This document shows, piece by piece, positions 16,856-25,592 of a stretch of DNA of 64,000 bases (positions are counted from its first letter, which is position 1; each line of letters begins with the position of its first letter). Source of the DNA: UTCHB3 sp008363265 (GTDB taxonomy: Bacteria; Bacteroidota; Ignavibacteria; Ignavibacteriales; Ignavibacteriaceae); contig BTUW01000012.1 of the NCBI GenBank assembly GCA_045863055.1, positions 51,563-115,562 on the forward strand. The letters run 5' to 3'. The translations under genes were made by a program, and so were the position numbers. The notes beneath the pieces are model-generated. The model worked only from the letters and a program-made list of their open reading frames with translations. It ran no database searches and was not told the DNA's origin.

Positions 16856-18183
16856 TATAGTCCTTGTTTAATAACCTTTCTGCCGATCGAGTAATAATTA
16901 AACCCTTCGGCCTCCATTTCCTTAAGTTCGTAGAGGTTTCTGCCGTCAAAAATGGTATGAGCCGCCATTTTATTCTTCATATTCGCGAAGTCGGGCTTCT
17001 TGAACTCACCCCATTCGGTGAAGATCACGAGCGCGTCAACGTCAGGGAGAGCCTCATATTTGTCGTTACAGTAGGTGATCCGTTCCTGCAGGTAAAAACG
17101 GGCGTTCTCCGATGCGACAGGATCATATGCCCTCACCGAAGCGCCGGCTTCAAGCAGCATTTCAATCACTGTTACCGATGGTGCCTCACGCATATCGTCA
17201 GTATCCGGCTTGAAAGCCAGACCCCAGACCGCGAAGGTTTTACCCGAAAGGTCACCACCGAAGTGGTCTTTGATCTTGTTGAAAAAGTGTTTTCTTTGCG
17301 ATTTATTGATCTTGTCAACCTCGGCGAGGATTGAAAGGGGGGAGTCCATATCATCAGCGGTTTTAATGAGGGCGTTCACATCTTTTGGGAAGCATGAGCC
17401 GCCGTAACCTATGCCCGCGAGGAGGAATCTTTTTCCGATCCTGTTGTCGGCACCCATACCCATTCTTATAAGATCGATATTGGCACCCGATTTTTCGCAG
17501 AATCTGGCAAGATCGTTCATAAATGTGATCTTGGTAGCAAGGAAACCGTTCGATGCGTATTTGGTAACCTCGGAGCTCTTGTAGTCCATCTCGATCAACG
17601 GATTCACATCGCTGACGAAGGGCTCGTACAGTTCACGAAGTACTGCCAGTGCTTTTTCGGAGTCGGACCCCACAACAACCCTGTCGGGCTTCATAAAGTC
17701 TTCAACCGCGAAACCTTCGCGCAGAAACTCGGGGTTCGATGCCACATCAAAATTCGGAACCTTTTTCTCTGTAAGAATGGCTTTTATTTTTTCGCAGGTT
17801 CCGACCGGCGCGGTGCTTTTATTTATTATCACCTTGTACTCTTTGTTCTCACGGAGGATGTCGCCGATCCTGTCGGTCACTTTCATCACATGTGAGAGAT
17901 CCGCCGAGCCATCCTCATCCTGGGGAGTGGGGAGGCAGAGAAAGATTATCTCTGATTTGAGGACCGCGGACGCGAGATCATCCGTAAAAGAGAGCCGCCC
18001 GTTCCTGAAATTTCGTGCATAGACGACTTCAAGACCAGGTTCATAAATTGTAACCTGATTGTTGTTTAATTTTCTAAGTTTTTCCTGATCGTTATCGATG
18101 CAGATCACATCATTACCGACCTCGGCGAAGCACGTTCCGGTAACAAGACCTACATAGCCCGTACCAATTACCGCTATTTTCAT
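16855..18183 (-). CDS. UDP-glucose 6-dehydrogenase
   Basis: This 442-residue enzyme oxidises UDP-glucose to UDP-glucuronate with two NAD+. It has the N-terminal GTGYVGLVTGTCFAEVG and the catalytic Cys in GIGYGGSCFPKDVNAL. The C-terminal UDP-binding domain includes KTFAVWGLAFKPDTDDMREAPS. ATG 18183 is preferred to a TTG three codons upstream because MKIAVIGTGYVG is the usual start. It is the first gene of a two-gene surface-polysaccharide precursor operon. Confidence 0.94.
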   Translation of the reverse strand: MKIAVIGTGYVGLVTGTCFAEVGNDVICIDNDQEKLRKLNNNQVTIYEPGLEVVYARNFRNGRLSFTDDLASAVLKSEIIFLCLPTPQDEDGSADLSHVMKVTDRIGDILRENKEYKVIINKSTAPVGTCEKIKAILTEKKVPNFDVASNPEFLREGFAVEDFMKPDRVVVGSDSEKALAVLRELYEPFVSDVNPLIEMDYKSSEVTKYASNGFLATKITFMNDLARFCEKSGANIDLIRMGMGADNRIGKRFLLAGIGYGGSCFPKDVNALIKTADDMDSPLSILAEVDKINKSQRKHFFNKIKDHFGGDLSGKTFAVWGLAFKPDTDDMREAPSVTVIEMLLEAGASVRAYDPVASENARFYLQERITYCNDKYEALPDVDALVIFTEWGEFKKPDFANMKNKMAAHTIFDGRNLYELKEMEAEGFNYYSIGRKVIKQGL

Positions 18184-18316
18184 ATTGACCAATTTTAATT
18201 AATACTGAACTACAAATATAACTACGTTCGACCGAAAAACGGGGGTAATAAGCCTGAAATGGGAAAAGTTCACTAAATTTCAAATTACTCTTTTCAATTT
18301 TTTTTCCAAGGAAAAA

Positions 18317-19483
18317 ATGGCCGAAGCATTATTTTTCATTCCACTCGCACTGCTGCTGCACAGTTACGTGGTGTACCCCCTTTTTGTGGCGTTGCTCGCC
18401 TCGATTTTCGGGAAGAAGTACCGGAAAGACCCGGGGTACCGCCCGACCGTTTCGGTGCTGATATCAGCCTACAATGAGGAAAAAGTGATCAGGGCCACCA
18501 TCGACGCGCTTCTTGCATCCGACTATCCTCCTGAGAAGCTTGAGATAATTGTCGGAAGTGACAATTCGAGTGACAGGACGCCTGAGATAATGAATGAAAT
18601 ATGCGCGCGGGAGCCCAGGGTGAAATTCATGCAGTCAACTTCCCGTAAAGGAAAGCCCGGGATCATGAACTGGATCGCACAGGAGGCGAAGGGTGAAATA
18701 TTTGTACTTTGCGACTCCAACATGCTCTTCGATGCCAAAGCCATCGCCAATCTTGTTGAGAATTTTTCGGATGAGCGTGTCGGTGGTGTATCAGGTGAGA
18801 TACACCTGAAACAGACAGAACTGGCGAATCAGGAGACGAGTTACTGGGGATTTGAGTCGTGGTTGAAGCTGATGGAGGGGAAACTCGGCCGACTGATCGG
18901 AGCCAACGGCGGTATTTACGCCATAAGGCGGGAGAATTATTACAGGTACACGGAAGGTGTTCCGCAGCAGGATGATTTTATCACCACTTTGAAAGTGCTC
19001 ACCAAAGGATCTGATTTTACCTACGACCGGACAGCTTTCGCCCATGAAGAGCCTTCCCTTTCCAATGAGATCGAGTTCAAGAGGAAGAAGAGGATACTTA
19101 TAAGTAATCTTGGGAGTCTCAAATTTCTGAAGGAGTATTTTTTCCCGTTCAGGTCGTTCACCGCGTTCGCGGTATGGTCGCATAAGATACTCAGATGGAT
19201 GACCGGTACATTCATGATACTTATGATGATTGGAGCCGCATTACTTGCCGCGCCATGGAATCTTTACTCTGTTTTTCTGGCCGCGATAGCCGCCACCGGT
19301 CTCACAGGTTTGTTGGGTGGCTGGTTGAACAAGAAGGGGGTAAAGATCAAATTATTACTGCTGTTTTACTATTTTTATGGAACCGTTTTGGCATTTATCT
19401 CCGGCACGATAGCTTTCGCTACAACCAAAACGAGCGCGACATGGGAACCTGTGAGAAGCAAGCCCGGCGGCGGTAGAAATTAG
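18317..19483 (+). CDS. Membrane glycosyltransferase, family 2
   Basis: This 388-residue processive-type GT2 has an N-terminal membrane segment (about 4-33), a GT-A domain with VSVLISAYNEEKVI, SDNSSDRT and the metal site CDSNMLF, and a QQDDFI acceptor motif. Three or four C-terminal helices follow (from about residue 280). It probably transfers a sugar to a growing surface glycan at the inner membrane. Its divergent neighbours make UDP-glucuronate and UDP-xylose, which are plausible donors. The donor and product are not known. Confidence 0.85.
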   Translation: MAEALFFIPLALLLHSYVVYPLFVALLASIFGKKYRKDPGYRPTVSVLISAYNEEKVIRATIDALLASDYPPEKLEIIVGSDNSSDRTPEIMNEICAREPRVKFMQSTSRKGKPGIMNWIAQEAKGEIFVLCDSNMLFDAKAIANLVENFSDERVGGVSGEIHLKQTELANQETSYWGFESWLKLMEGKLGRLIGANGGIYAIRRENYYRYTEGVPQQDDFITTLKVLTKGSDFTYDRTAFAHEEPSLSNEIEFKRKKRILISNLGSLKFLKEYFFPFRSFTAFAVWSHKILRWMTGTFMILMMIGAALLAAPWNLYSVFLAAIAATGLTGLLGGWLNKKGVKIKLLLLFYYFYGTVLAFISGTIAFATTKTSATWEPVRSKPGGGRN

Positions 19484-19511
19484 TTTTTTGATCAATAGTT
19501 AGGATACATAC

Positions 19512-20165
19512 ATGACAGATAAAGTGATCGCAATAGTTGGCATGGGAGGCGGGATCGGCTATGGAGTCGCCCGGAAGTTCGGAAAACAGAACTTTGTAGT
19601 CGCAATGATCGGCAGGAACGGAAAGAAACTCCGGGAATACAAAGACATGCTTGAGGCTGAGGGGATAAAATCAGAATTTTACGTGGGAAATGCCGCGGAT
19701 GAGTTCTCGCTCAGGGATGCTTTGAGGAGGATCGAGGAAGAACTGGGTACACCCGACGTACTCCACTATAATGTTGCTCACATCAGAAACAAACCCCTTC
19801 TCGAAGAATCGGTTCAGGAGATGGTTCACGATTTCAAAATGAACGTTTTTGGCGCTATAGTTGCTTCGCAGGAAGTGATTCCCGGAATGAAGAAACGCGG
19901 AAACGGCTGCATACTTCTAACCGGTGGAGGTTTCGCGCTTTATCCCGATCCGAATTTCGGTTCGCTTGGTGTGGGGAAGGCGGGGATCAGGAATCTTAAT
20001 CTTTCACTTGCCAAGGCACTTGAAGGCTCCGGTGTATATGTCGGTACGGTCACGGTTTGCGGGATAGTGAATGCTTCAAATCCTGTACACAATCCTGAGA
20101 ACATTGCTTCAAAATTCTGGGAGATCTACACTTCCCGCAAGAACGGGACCGAGATCATCCTGTAG
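19512..20165 (+). CDS. SDR-fold protein lacking the catalytic Tyr
   Basis: This 217-residue short-chain dehydrogenase-like protein has a Rossmann start IVGMGGGIGYGVARKF in place of TGxxxGIG, and YNVAHIRNKPL at the NNAG-like position. The active-site region reads FGSLGVGKAGIRNL: the Lys is present but the Tyr of YxxxK is Leu. This suggests a non-catalytic or altered-chemistry SDR. It lies 29 bp after the glycosyltransferase and may be co-transcribed. Its cellular role is not predictable. Confidence 0.72.
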   Translation: MTDKVIAIVGMGGGIGYGVARKFGKQNFVVAMIGRNGKKLREYKDMLEAEGIKSEFYVGNAADEFSLRDALRRIEEELGTPDVLHYNVAHIRNKPLLEESVQEMVHDFKMNVFGAIVASQEVIPGMKKRGNGCILLTGGGFALYPDPNFGSLGVGKAGIRNLNLSLAKALEGSGVYVGTVTVCGIVNASNPVHNPENIASKFWEIYTSRKNGTEIIL

Positions 20166-20208
20166 AATCAACTGATAAACTAAATACTGTTTTTTCAAAG
20201 GAGTAAGA

Positions 20209-20751
20209 ATGTATTTTGCAAAGGGAATGCGGCTTCTACCGGTGGTGTTGCTGCTGCTGGTATTCAGCGGTTGCGGTGAGAAGGGAAGTAACGGCCAGAA
20301 CAGTGGTGGTGAGTATGCAACGGTTGAAAGGATCACCGACGGCGATACCTTCTCCGTGACCTTCAACGGCCGGAAAGAGAAGATCAGACTTATCGGCATC
20401 GACACCCCTGAATCGAGAAAGAACAAACAGTCTGAAAAACAGAGTGACAAAGAGAATATCGATCAGGAAACCATTATCGCTATGGGCAAAGAAGCAAAGA
20501 AGTTCATCTCATCCCTCATCAAAAAAGGTGACCGGGTGATGCTGGAGTTCGATGCTCAGGAACGTGACCACTACGGCAGGTTCCTCTGCTATGTATATCT
20601 TGAAGACGGCAGGATGCTGAACGAGGTGATGATCAGGGAGGGATACGCGTACCCTTTGACCATCGCTCCAAATGTAAAGTATGAGGATAAGTTCAGAAAG
20701 GCCTTCGTGTATGCCCGTGAGAACAGCAAAGGGCTCTGGGGTTCGAAATAA
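20209..20751 (+). CDS. Staphylococcal-nuclease-like (thermonuclease) lipoprotein
   Basis: The 180-residue protein starts with a lipoprotein signal ending LVFSGC, so it is probably membrane-anchored outside the cytoplasm. The SNase fold follows with VERITDGDTFSV (calcium Asp), IRLIGIDTPES (catalytic Arg and Asp) and DHYGRFLCYVY (second catalytic region), and NEVMIREGYAY near the end. It would hydrolyse DNA and RNA phosphodiester bonds for nutrient use or biofilm DNA turnover. Confidence 0.88.
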   Translation: MYFAKGMRLLPVVLLLLVFSGCGEKGSNGQNSGGEYATVERITDGDTFSVTFNGRKEKIRLIGIDTPESRKNKQSEKQSDKENIDQETIIAMGKEAKKFISSLIKKGDRVMLEFDAQERDHYGRFLCYVYLEDGRMLNEVMIREGYAYPLTIAPNVKYEDKFRKAFVYARENSKGLWGSK

Positions 20752-20756
20752 TAGAA

Positions 20757-20784
20757 AAGGGCTGCCTCCCCTTGACAGCCCCTT
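20757..20784 (+). terminator. Weak terminator hairpin after the nuclease gene
   Basis: AAGGGCTG and CAGCCCCTT can pair with one bulged C across an 11-base loop, but no T run follows on the plus strand. It resembles the GGCTGTC-type hairpins used elsewhere in the window. Confidence 0.4.
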
Positions 20785-20850
20785 AAATTCCCCTGGTTAC
20801 AAACGGTGTCCCCTGAAAGACTCGATCCCCTTTGTTAACCGTTACCCTTT

Positions 20851-20893
20851 TTGATTGAATCAAGTTAGAATATTCTCTAATCTTTGATTCAAA
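20851..20893. promoter_or_regulatory. Cluster of three palindromes upstream of the WYL regulator
   Basis: Within 43 bp lie TTGATTGAATCAA (20851-20863, perfect about a central G), TTAGA-N6-TCTAA (20865-20880) and TTTGATTCAAA (20883-20893). They sit 60-100 bp before the WYL gene start. The first and third share TTGATTcaa-like half-sites. They could be an autoregulatory operator; no direct evidence. Confidence 0.45.
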
Positions 20894-20953
20894 TTTAATT
20901 GGTAGACTGCCTGAATTTTCTATCATTGAATGATAATTTTTTGAGCCTTCGGA

Positions 20954-21775
20954 ATGAAAGATTATATATCCGACAACATACGGCGTACCGAGATACTCGC
21001 CCGGCTGATAAACCGTGACAGGCTTACCGTGCTCGATCTTGCCCTGGAGTACAACGTAAGTGAGATAACGATCAACCGTGATCTCGCACTCTTCCGCTCG
21101 GAAGGCTTTCAGATCAACAGCAGGAAGAAACTCCTCACCCTCGCGAACACCCCCGAAACCACTTTGCTCACCGGATTTCTCTCCGAGTATCTGGCACTTA
21201 AGCTCAACCGGAAGCTCCTTATGGACAGGCTGCGCGCGGTTGAAGCGGCAAATCATTCGAACTTCTTCCAGATCGCCACTCTCTCAGCCAAGGCTGTGGA
21301 TGAGGGACGGGTATTGCGGTTCAGATATGAACGGATAACCGACGGTGTGGAAAATGATTACACGGTAAAACCGCTCGAACTGAAACTTAACGACTTCAAC
21401 TGGTTCCTGATCGCGGTGAAGGAAGGTGAGGATATCGAAAAGATCTTTTATCTCAGCAGGATAAAGGAGATCAGCATTCTTGAGGATCATTTCAAGCGGG
21501 GAAATGAAAAAAGTGCCGATCGGATTTTCCGCATCGAGCTCAGGTTCGATGCCTCCTGCAGGAACAGCCTTTATTCGAAAATATGGTTCCCTGATTTTGA
21601 GCTTACTGAAAACAGTGACGGTTCGATCACGCTTGTCACCAACTGTGCCCTTAACAAAAGAATAGCCAGCTGGTGCCTCAGATGGGAAGATAAGATACGG
21701 GTTATCGGCCCTGATGAACTTAAAGAGAAGATCAAAAGCATGACTTCGGCCTTTTTTACGGCTAATAAATTCTGA
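20954..21775 (+). CDS. WYL-domain transcriptional regulator
   Basis: A 273-residue protein. The N-terminal winged HTH (about 8-65: RRTEILARLINRDRLTVLDLALEYNVSEITINRDL) is of the DeoR/HTH_11 type. The WYL domain (about 110-190) has VLRFRYERITDG and NDFNWFLIAVKEG, so the W-Y-L position reads W-F-L. Proteins of this family sense nucleic-acid or nucleotide ligands and regulate nutrient, DNA-damage or defence genes. The three palindromes just upstream suggest self-regulation. No defence genes adjoin it. Confidence 0.85.
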   Translation: MKDYISDNIRRTEILARLINRDRLTVLDLALEYNVSEITINRDLALFRSEGFQINSRKKLLTLANTPETTLLTGFLSEYLALKLNRKLLMDRLRAVEAANHSNFFQIATLSAKAVDEGRVLRFRYERITDGVENDYTVKPLELKLNDFNWFLIAVKEGEDIEKIFYLSRIKEISILEDHFKRGNEKSADRIFRIELRFDASCRNSLYSKIWFPDFELTENSDGSITLVTNCALNKRIASWCLRWEDKIRVIGPDELKEKIKSMTSAFFTANKF

Positions 21776-21909
21776 TTTTGTAAAAAGATGTCATTTTAAC
21801 CCCCTTTTATTTGGAATTCCCGCCAAATATTCATAATTTCCACCCCTGTTATTGAATAATTCTCCTACCGAATAATTACCTTATCAACCAATAAATATCG
21901 AGTAAAGCT

Positions 21910-23445
21910 TTGAGAACTCTCAAACACTTTTTCCTCTTCGCCCTGATAACTTCAGCGGCCTTCGCGCAATCATATTCATGGACCCTGAAACAGTCGGGCA
22001 ACAGCCTTGGTGATCCTGTTACCAGCGATCCAAACAACTCAAACGTGATCTACTATGGTACCACGGCAACCATATACAAGAGCACCAACAGGGGTGAATC
22101 TTTCTCCGCGTGGGGAACCAACATTGCCGGTTCTTCCAGGATCAAGAACATCATCGCCACCTCCAAGAGCAATACAACAATGCTTGCTGCCATAGAGGCC
22201 TCGACCGATAAAATTGTTAAAACCACCAATTCGGGTCAGACATGGACAGTGGTTCTCGATAACCTCACTTTCTCCTTCTTCGGCATTCCGATGACCCCCG
22301 ATCCCGATCACCCGGATACCATTTACACGATGAGCAATAGCACTTTTTACAGATCTTACGATTTCGGTAACACATGGACCCAGGTGAGCACTGCCTCAGG
22401 CTTCGGCACACCCTGCGATATCGAAGTGTTCCCCGACAGTTCACACATCATTCTCATCGGAGACAACACAACCGGTATTTACAGATCATCAAACGCCGGC
22501 CTTACATGGTCGCAGGTTTATGCAACCTCGGGTGAAATACCGACCATCGCGATCGACCAAAGAACCAAAACCGCCTGGGCTACCAAGTGGGGAGGTGGTG
22601 GTGGACTGCTGAAGTCGACTGATTTCGGTCTTACATGGACAGCGATTCCGTTCTTCAACGGTCTCAGCATGTGGGGCGTAGATGTGGCTCCGGAAAATTC
22701 CGATTTCGTAATGGCCGGTAAGTATTCGGGCAGCAATATTTACATCACCAAGGATGGCGGAGCCACTTGGATCACGACCTCGCTTGCATCGAGCAACTAC
22801 AGTGTAAATATTATCGATACGCTCACTATTTTCGCGGCTCAGTCACCCGGTATCTACAAAGCAACCGTGCCGTTCGTGCCGGTCGAACTTTCATCATTCT
22901 ATGCTTCCGTGATCGACAATGAAGTTGTTCTCGGATGGACAACTGCAACAGAACTCAACAATGCCCGCTTCGAGATCGAGAGATCAGTGAAGGGTGATTC
23001 CGAGGGTTGGACCAAGATAGGAGAGATCGAGGGACACGGCACCACCACTTCACCCAGAAGATATATCTTCAGCGACCGTCCCGGTGTTACAGGAACATAT
23101 CTTTACAGATTGAAACAGGTTGACTTCGACGGAACCTTTGAGTATTCGAGCGAGATCGAAGCCACCACGGAAACCCCAAAAGTGTTCTCACTCTCACAGA
23201 ACTACCCGAATCCGTTCAATCCCTCGACCAACATCACTTTCTCATTACCTGAGCAGGCCGAGGTAACACTTGCTGTTTATGATATCACAGGCAGGGAAGT
23301 GGCAAAAGTTATTAACGCCAAAGTGCTTCCCGCGGGTAACCACTCACTCGAGTTCGATGCTTCAGGGCTCAACTCAGGTGTTTACCTGTATACCCTGACC
23401 GCAGGCAACAGGTCGCAGACCAAGAAATTCACACTTCTCAAGTAA
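21910..23445 (+). CDS. Secreted sortilin-like propeller protein with T9SS sorting domain
   Basis: A 511-residue protein. The TTG start directly precedes a signal peptide (MRTLKHFFLFALITSAAFAQ). Asp-box-like repeats cover about residues 25-320 (STNRGESF, TTNSGQTW, SSNAGLTWSQV, STDFGLTW, TKDGGATW). From about 325 comes the PVELSSFYASV...WTTATELNNARFEIERS beta-sandwich often seen before the sorting domain. The last ~80 residues hold SLSQNYPNPFNPSTNITFSLP and end KKFTLLK, the T9SS type-A signal. It is first in a row of four T9SS cargo genes. Ligand unknown. Confidence 0.88.
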   Translation: MRTLKHFFLFALITSAAFAQSYSWTLKQSGNSLGDPVTSDPNNSNVIYYGTTATIYKSTNRGESFSAWGTNIAGSSRIKNIIATSKSNTTMLAAIEASTDKIVKTTNSGQTWTVVLDNLTFSFFGIPMTPDPDHPDTIYTMSNSTFYRSYDFGNTWTQVSTASGFGTPCDIEVFPDSSHIILIGDNTTGIYRSSNAGLTWSQVYATSGEIPTIAIDQRTKTAWATKWGGGGGLLKSTDFGLTWTAIPFFNGLSMWGVDVAPENSDFVMAGKYSGSNIYITKDGGATWITTSLASSNYSVNIIDTLTIFAAQSPGIYKATVPFVPVELSSFYASVIDNEVVLGWTTATELNNARFEIERSVKGDSEGWTKIGEIEGHGTTTSPRRYIFSDRPGVTGTYLYRLKQVDFDGTFEYSSEIEATTETPKVFSLSQNYPNPFNPSTNITFSLPEQAEVTLAVYDITGREVAKVINAKVLPAGNHSLEFDASGLNSGVYLYTLTAGNRSQTKKFTLLK

Positions 23446-23454
23446 GATGCCAAA

Positions 23455-24516
23455 ATGAAAAAAGCTATTTATTATTTATCAGTTTTCTTTACAGTCAGCG
23501 TGGTGGTTATCGGCGGAATTATGTCGAGTACCGGTATGACTGAATCAACACGACTTAACGGTGAAGGATGCGTTTGTCACAATCCAAGCGCGGATCAGAA
23601 CGTTACAGTCAGGATTTGGGGTCCCACCCAGGTTACTCCCGGAAGCACTAATTCATATTTTGTTTCGGTTAAAGGCGGTCCGGCGGTAAAGGCAGGATTC
23701 AACACGGCAGTAAAATTTGGAACGCTCGCGGTTGGTGAGCCGGGTGTGCTCAAGATCGGAAACGAACTTACACAGAGCACACCAAAGTCGTTCTCGACTG
23801 CAGATTCGGTTTACTGGAGTTTCAGTTACACTGCTCCGCAGACCACCGGCTACGATACCCTCTACGCCACAGGTAACAGTGTGAATGGTGACGGGATCCC
23901 GACGTCGCTTGACAGGTGGAACTTCTCTCCGAATTTCACCGTACAGGTGATGCAGGTGGTGCCTGTTGAGCTCACATCCCTCACAGCGAAAGCAGTAAGC
24001 CGTGATGTGGTGCTCGAGTGGGCAACCGCTTCCGAGACCAACAACTCCCACTTCATTGTTGAGAAAAAGAGCGGAAACTCGTGGAAAGCGATAGGCAAGG
24101 TTGACGGCAAGGGTACAACCACTTCACGGTCAGAATACAGATTTGCCGACCTTAATGCCGCCACCGGTGTGAACATCTACCGCCTGAAACAGGTTGATCA
24201 CTCTGGGGCTTTCGAGTACTCATTCGAAGTTGAAGCGGATGTGACCGCCCCTGCAGGATATGAACTCGCGCAGAACTATCCGAATCCGTTCAATCCCTCA
24301 ACCGTTATCCGTTACGCGTTGCCCGTTGCCGGGAGTGTCACAATAACGGTCTACAACTCACTCGGTGAGGCTGTAAAAACGCTTGTGAACGCCTCAAAGG
24401 AAGCAGGACAGCATGAGGTTTCGTTTAACGCTTCGGATCTACCGAGCGGCCTTTATTTCTACCGGTTGCAGGCTGGCAACACTTCTGTAACCAGAAAAAT
24501 GGTTCTTTCGAAGTAA
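23455..24516 (+). CDS. Secreted Reeler/choice-of-anchor-V-like protein with T9SS sorting domain (paralog 1)
   Basis: The 353-residue protein has a signal peptide (about 1-22), then the metal- or heme-like motif LNGEGCVCHNPS. A beta domain (about 45-165) follows, with VTPGSTNSYFVSVKGGPAVKAGFNTAV and WSFSYTAPQTTGYDTLYATGNSVNGDG, matching the Reeler/choice-of-anchor V pattern. A PVELTSLTAKAVSRDVVLEWATASE module and a T9SS type-A tail (QNYPNPFNPST) complete it. It is closely related to the next gene. The role is unknown; members sit on the surface. Confidence 0.8.
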   Translation: MKKAIYYLSVFFTVSVVVIGGIMSSTGMTESTRLNGEGCVCHNPSADQNVTVRIWGPTQVTPGSTNSYFVSVKGGPAVKAGFNTAVKFGTLAVGEPGVLKIGNELTQSTPKSFSTADSVYWSFSYTAPQTTGYDTLYATGNSVNGDGIPTSLDRWNFSPNFTVQVMQVVPVELTSLTAKAVSRDVVLEWATASETNNSHFIVEKKSGNSWKAIGKVDGKGTTTSRSEYRFADLNAATGVNIYRLKQVDHSGAFEYSFEVEADVTAPAGYELAQNYPNPFNPSTVIRYALPVAGSVTITVYNSLGEAVKTLVNASKEAGQHEVSFNASDLPSGLYFYRLQAGNTSVTRKMVLSK

Positions 24517-24518
24517 AA

Positions 24519-25334
24519 ATGAAGAAACTGCAGATAACTGCCATTGTTCTTTCGATGGTTTTCATAGGTTTCAGGATGATCGATCCTCCAAAGCACAATC
24601 CCACGGATACGGATGTGATCGCCTGCACCGAGCTTAACGGTGAGGGTTGCGTGTGCCACTCGATCTATGAAGATACCACGGTTTTAACCTGGGTTGAGGG
24701 GCCTGCGGTCCTTCAACCCGGCGAAACTGCGCTTTATAAAGTGCATGTCGCGGGTGGTCCGGCACTCGGTGGTGGCTTTAATGTCGCCTCCCGGTTCGGA
24801 CAGCTTGCTGCAGCTGACTCAACGGTACGTTACCTTGATCACGAACTTACGCAGCAATTCCCCATGCCGTATCCTCTTGGCGCGCCTTCCGTTTACTGGG
24901 ATTTTTATTATACCGCCCCAACGAACAAGCTCCAGGATACGATCTATTCTGTCGGACTCAGTACCAATCACGACCTCGATCCCGGGCCTGAAGACCTTTG
25001 GTCATTCGGACCCAAATTTGTGGTTGATATCAGGCGTGGTGTAACAGGCATCGAAGACGGAGCAACCCCGGCCGGATTCGAGCTGATGGGAAGTTATCCC
25101 AATCCATTTAATCCTTCCACCAGTATCCGTTTCGCTCTTCCCAAAGCATCGGATGTTGAGGTTGTTATTTATGATATCAGCGGAAGGGAAGTGGGGGAGA
25201 TAAAGCCCGGAACGCTCGAAGCGGGAGTTCACAACATCAGGTATGATGCCTCATCACTCCCGGGTGGAGTTTACTTCTATCGAATTTCTGCCGGAAGCTC
25301 TTCACTTACCGGGAAGATGATCCTTTCAAAGTAA
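24519..25334 (+). CDS. Secreted Reeler/choice-of-anchor-V-like protein with T9SS sorting domain (paralog 2)
   Basis: This 271-residue paralog of the preceding protein starts two bases after its stop. It repeats the core features LNGEGCVCHSIY, PGETALYKVHVAGGPALGGGFN, VYWDFYYTAPTNKLQDTIYSVG and SFGPKFVVDI. It then goes straight to the sorting domain (GSYPNPFNPST, VVIYDISGREV, GGVYFYRI), lacking the PVELTSL module of paralog 1. This looks like a tandem duplication followed by loss of one module, or gain in the other copy. A terminator hairpin follows. Confidence 0.8.
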   Translation: MKKLQITAIVLSMVFIGFRMIDPPKHNPTDTDVIACTELNGEGCVCHSIYEDTTVLTWVEGPAVLQPGETALYKVHVAGGPALGGGFNVASRFGQLAAADSTVRYLDHELTQQFPMPYPLGAPSVYWDFYYTAPTNKLQDTIYSVGLSTNHDLDPGPEDLWSFGPKFVVDIRRGVTGIEDGATPAGFELMGSYPNPFNPSTSIRFALPKASDVEVVIYDISGREVGEIKPGTLEAGVHNIRYDASSLPGGVYFYRISAGSSSLTGKMILSK

Positions 25335-25335
25335 A

Positions 25336-25376
25336 AAAAAAGAGAGGCTGTCTCAAAAGGCGGCCTCTTTTTTTAT
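25336..25376 (+). terminator. Rho-independent terminator after the paralog pair
   Basis: AGAGGC (25343-25348) pairs with GCCTCT (25363-25368), with flanking A and T runs including an eight-base T tract. Confidence 0.75.
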
Positions 25377-25390
25377 TGTCGAAATCAGTT

Positions 25391-25572
25391 CACCCCCATG
25401 GGGCTTGTCCCTTGGGGGGGTATCCCTCTGCTCGGTGGCCAAATATCTGTAGGGAACAGATGTTAATTTACTTTATGGCGTCCCTTGGGGACGATCCCGC
25501 GAAGCGGGACCGGCCACCGCAGGTGTATGTTTGGGTGGAATAGGTAATTTTTCCTATTTTCCACTTCAAAAT
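25391..25572. repeat. Fold-back-rich intergenic segment
   Basis: CGGTGGCC (25433-25440) faces GGCCACCG (25512-25519). Inside lie ATCTGT-N5-ACAGAT (25445-25461) and CCCGC-gaa-GCGGG. A further pair GTGGAATAGG/CCTATTTTCCAC covers about 25535-25563. These structures abut the 5' end of the atypical FG-GAP gene. No ORF is seen. Confidence 0.7.
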
Positions 25573-25592
25573 TTCATTTTCGCAGGCGAGAA

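Noticed and set aside
20783..21256. 157-residue minus-strand frame over the WYL gene and its promoter
   Set aside because: It overlaps a clear HTH-coding region and the palindrome cluster; no family features.
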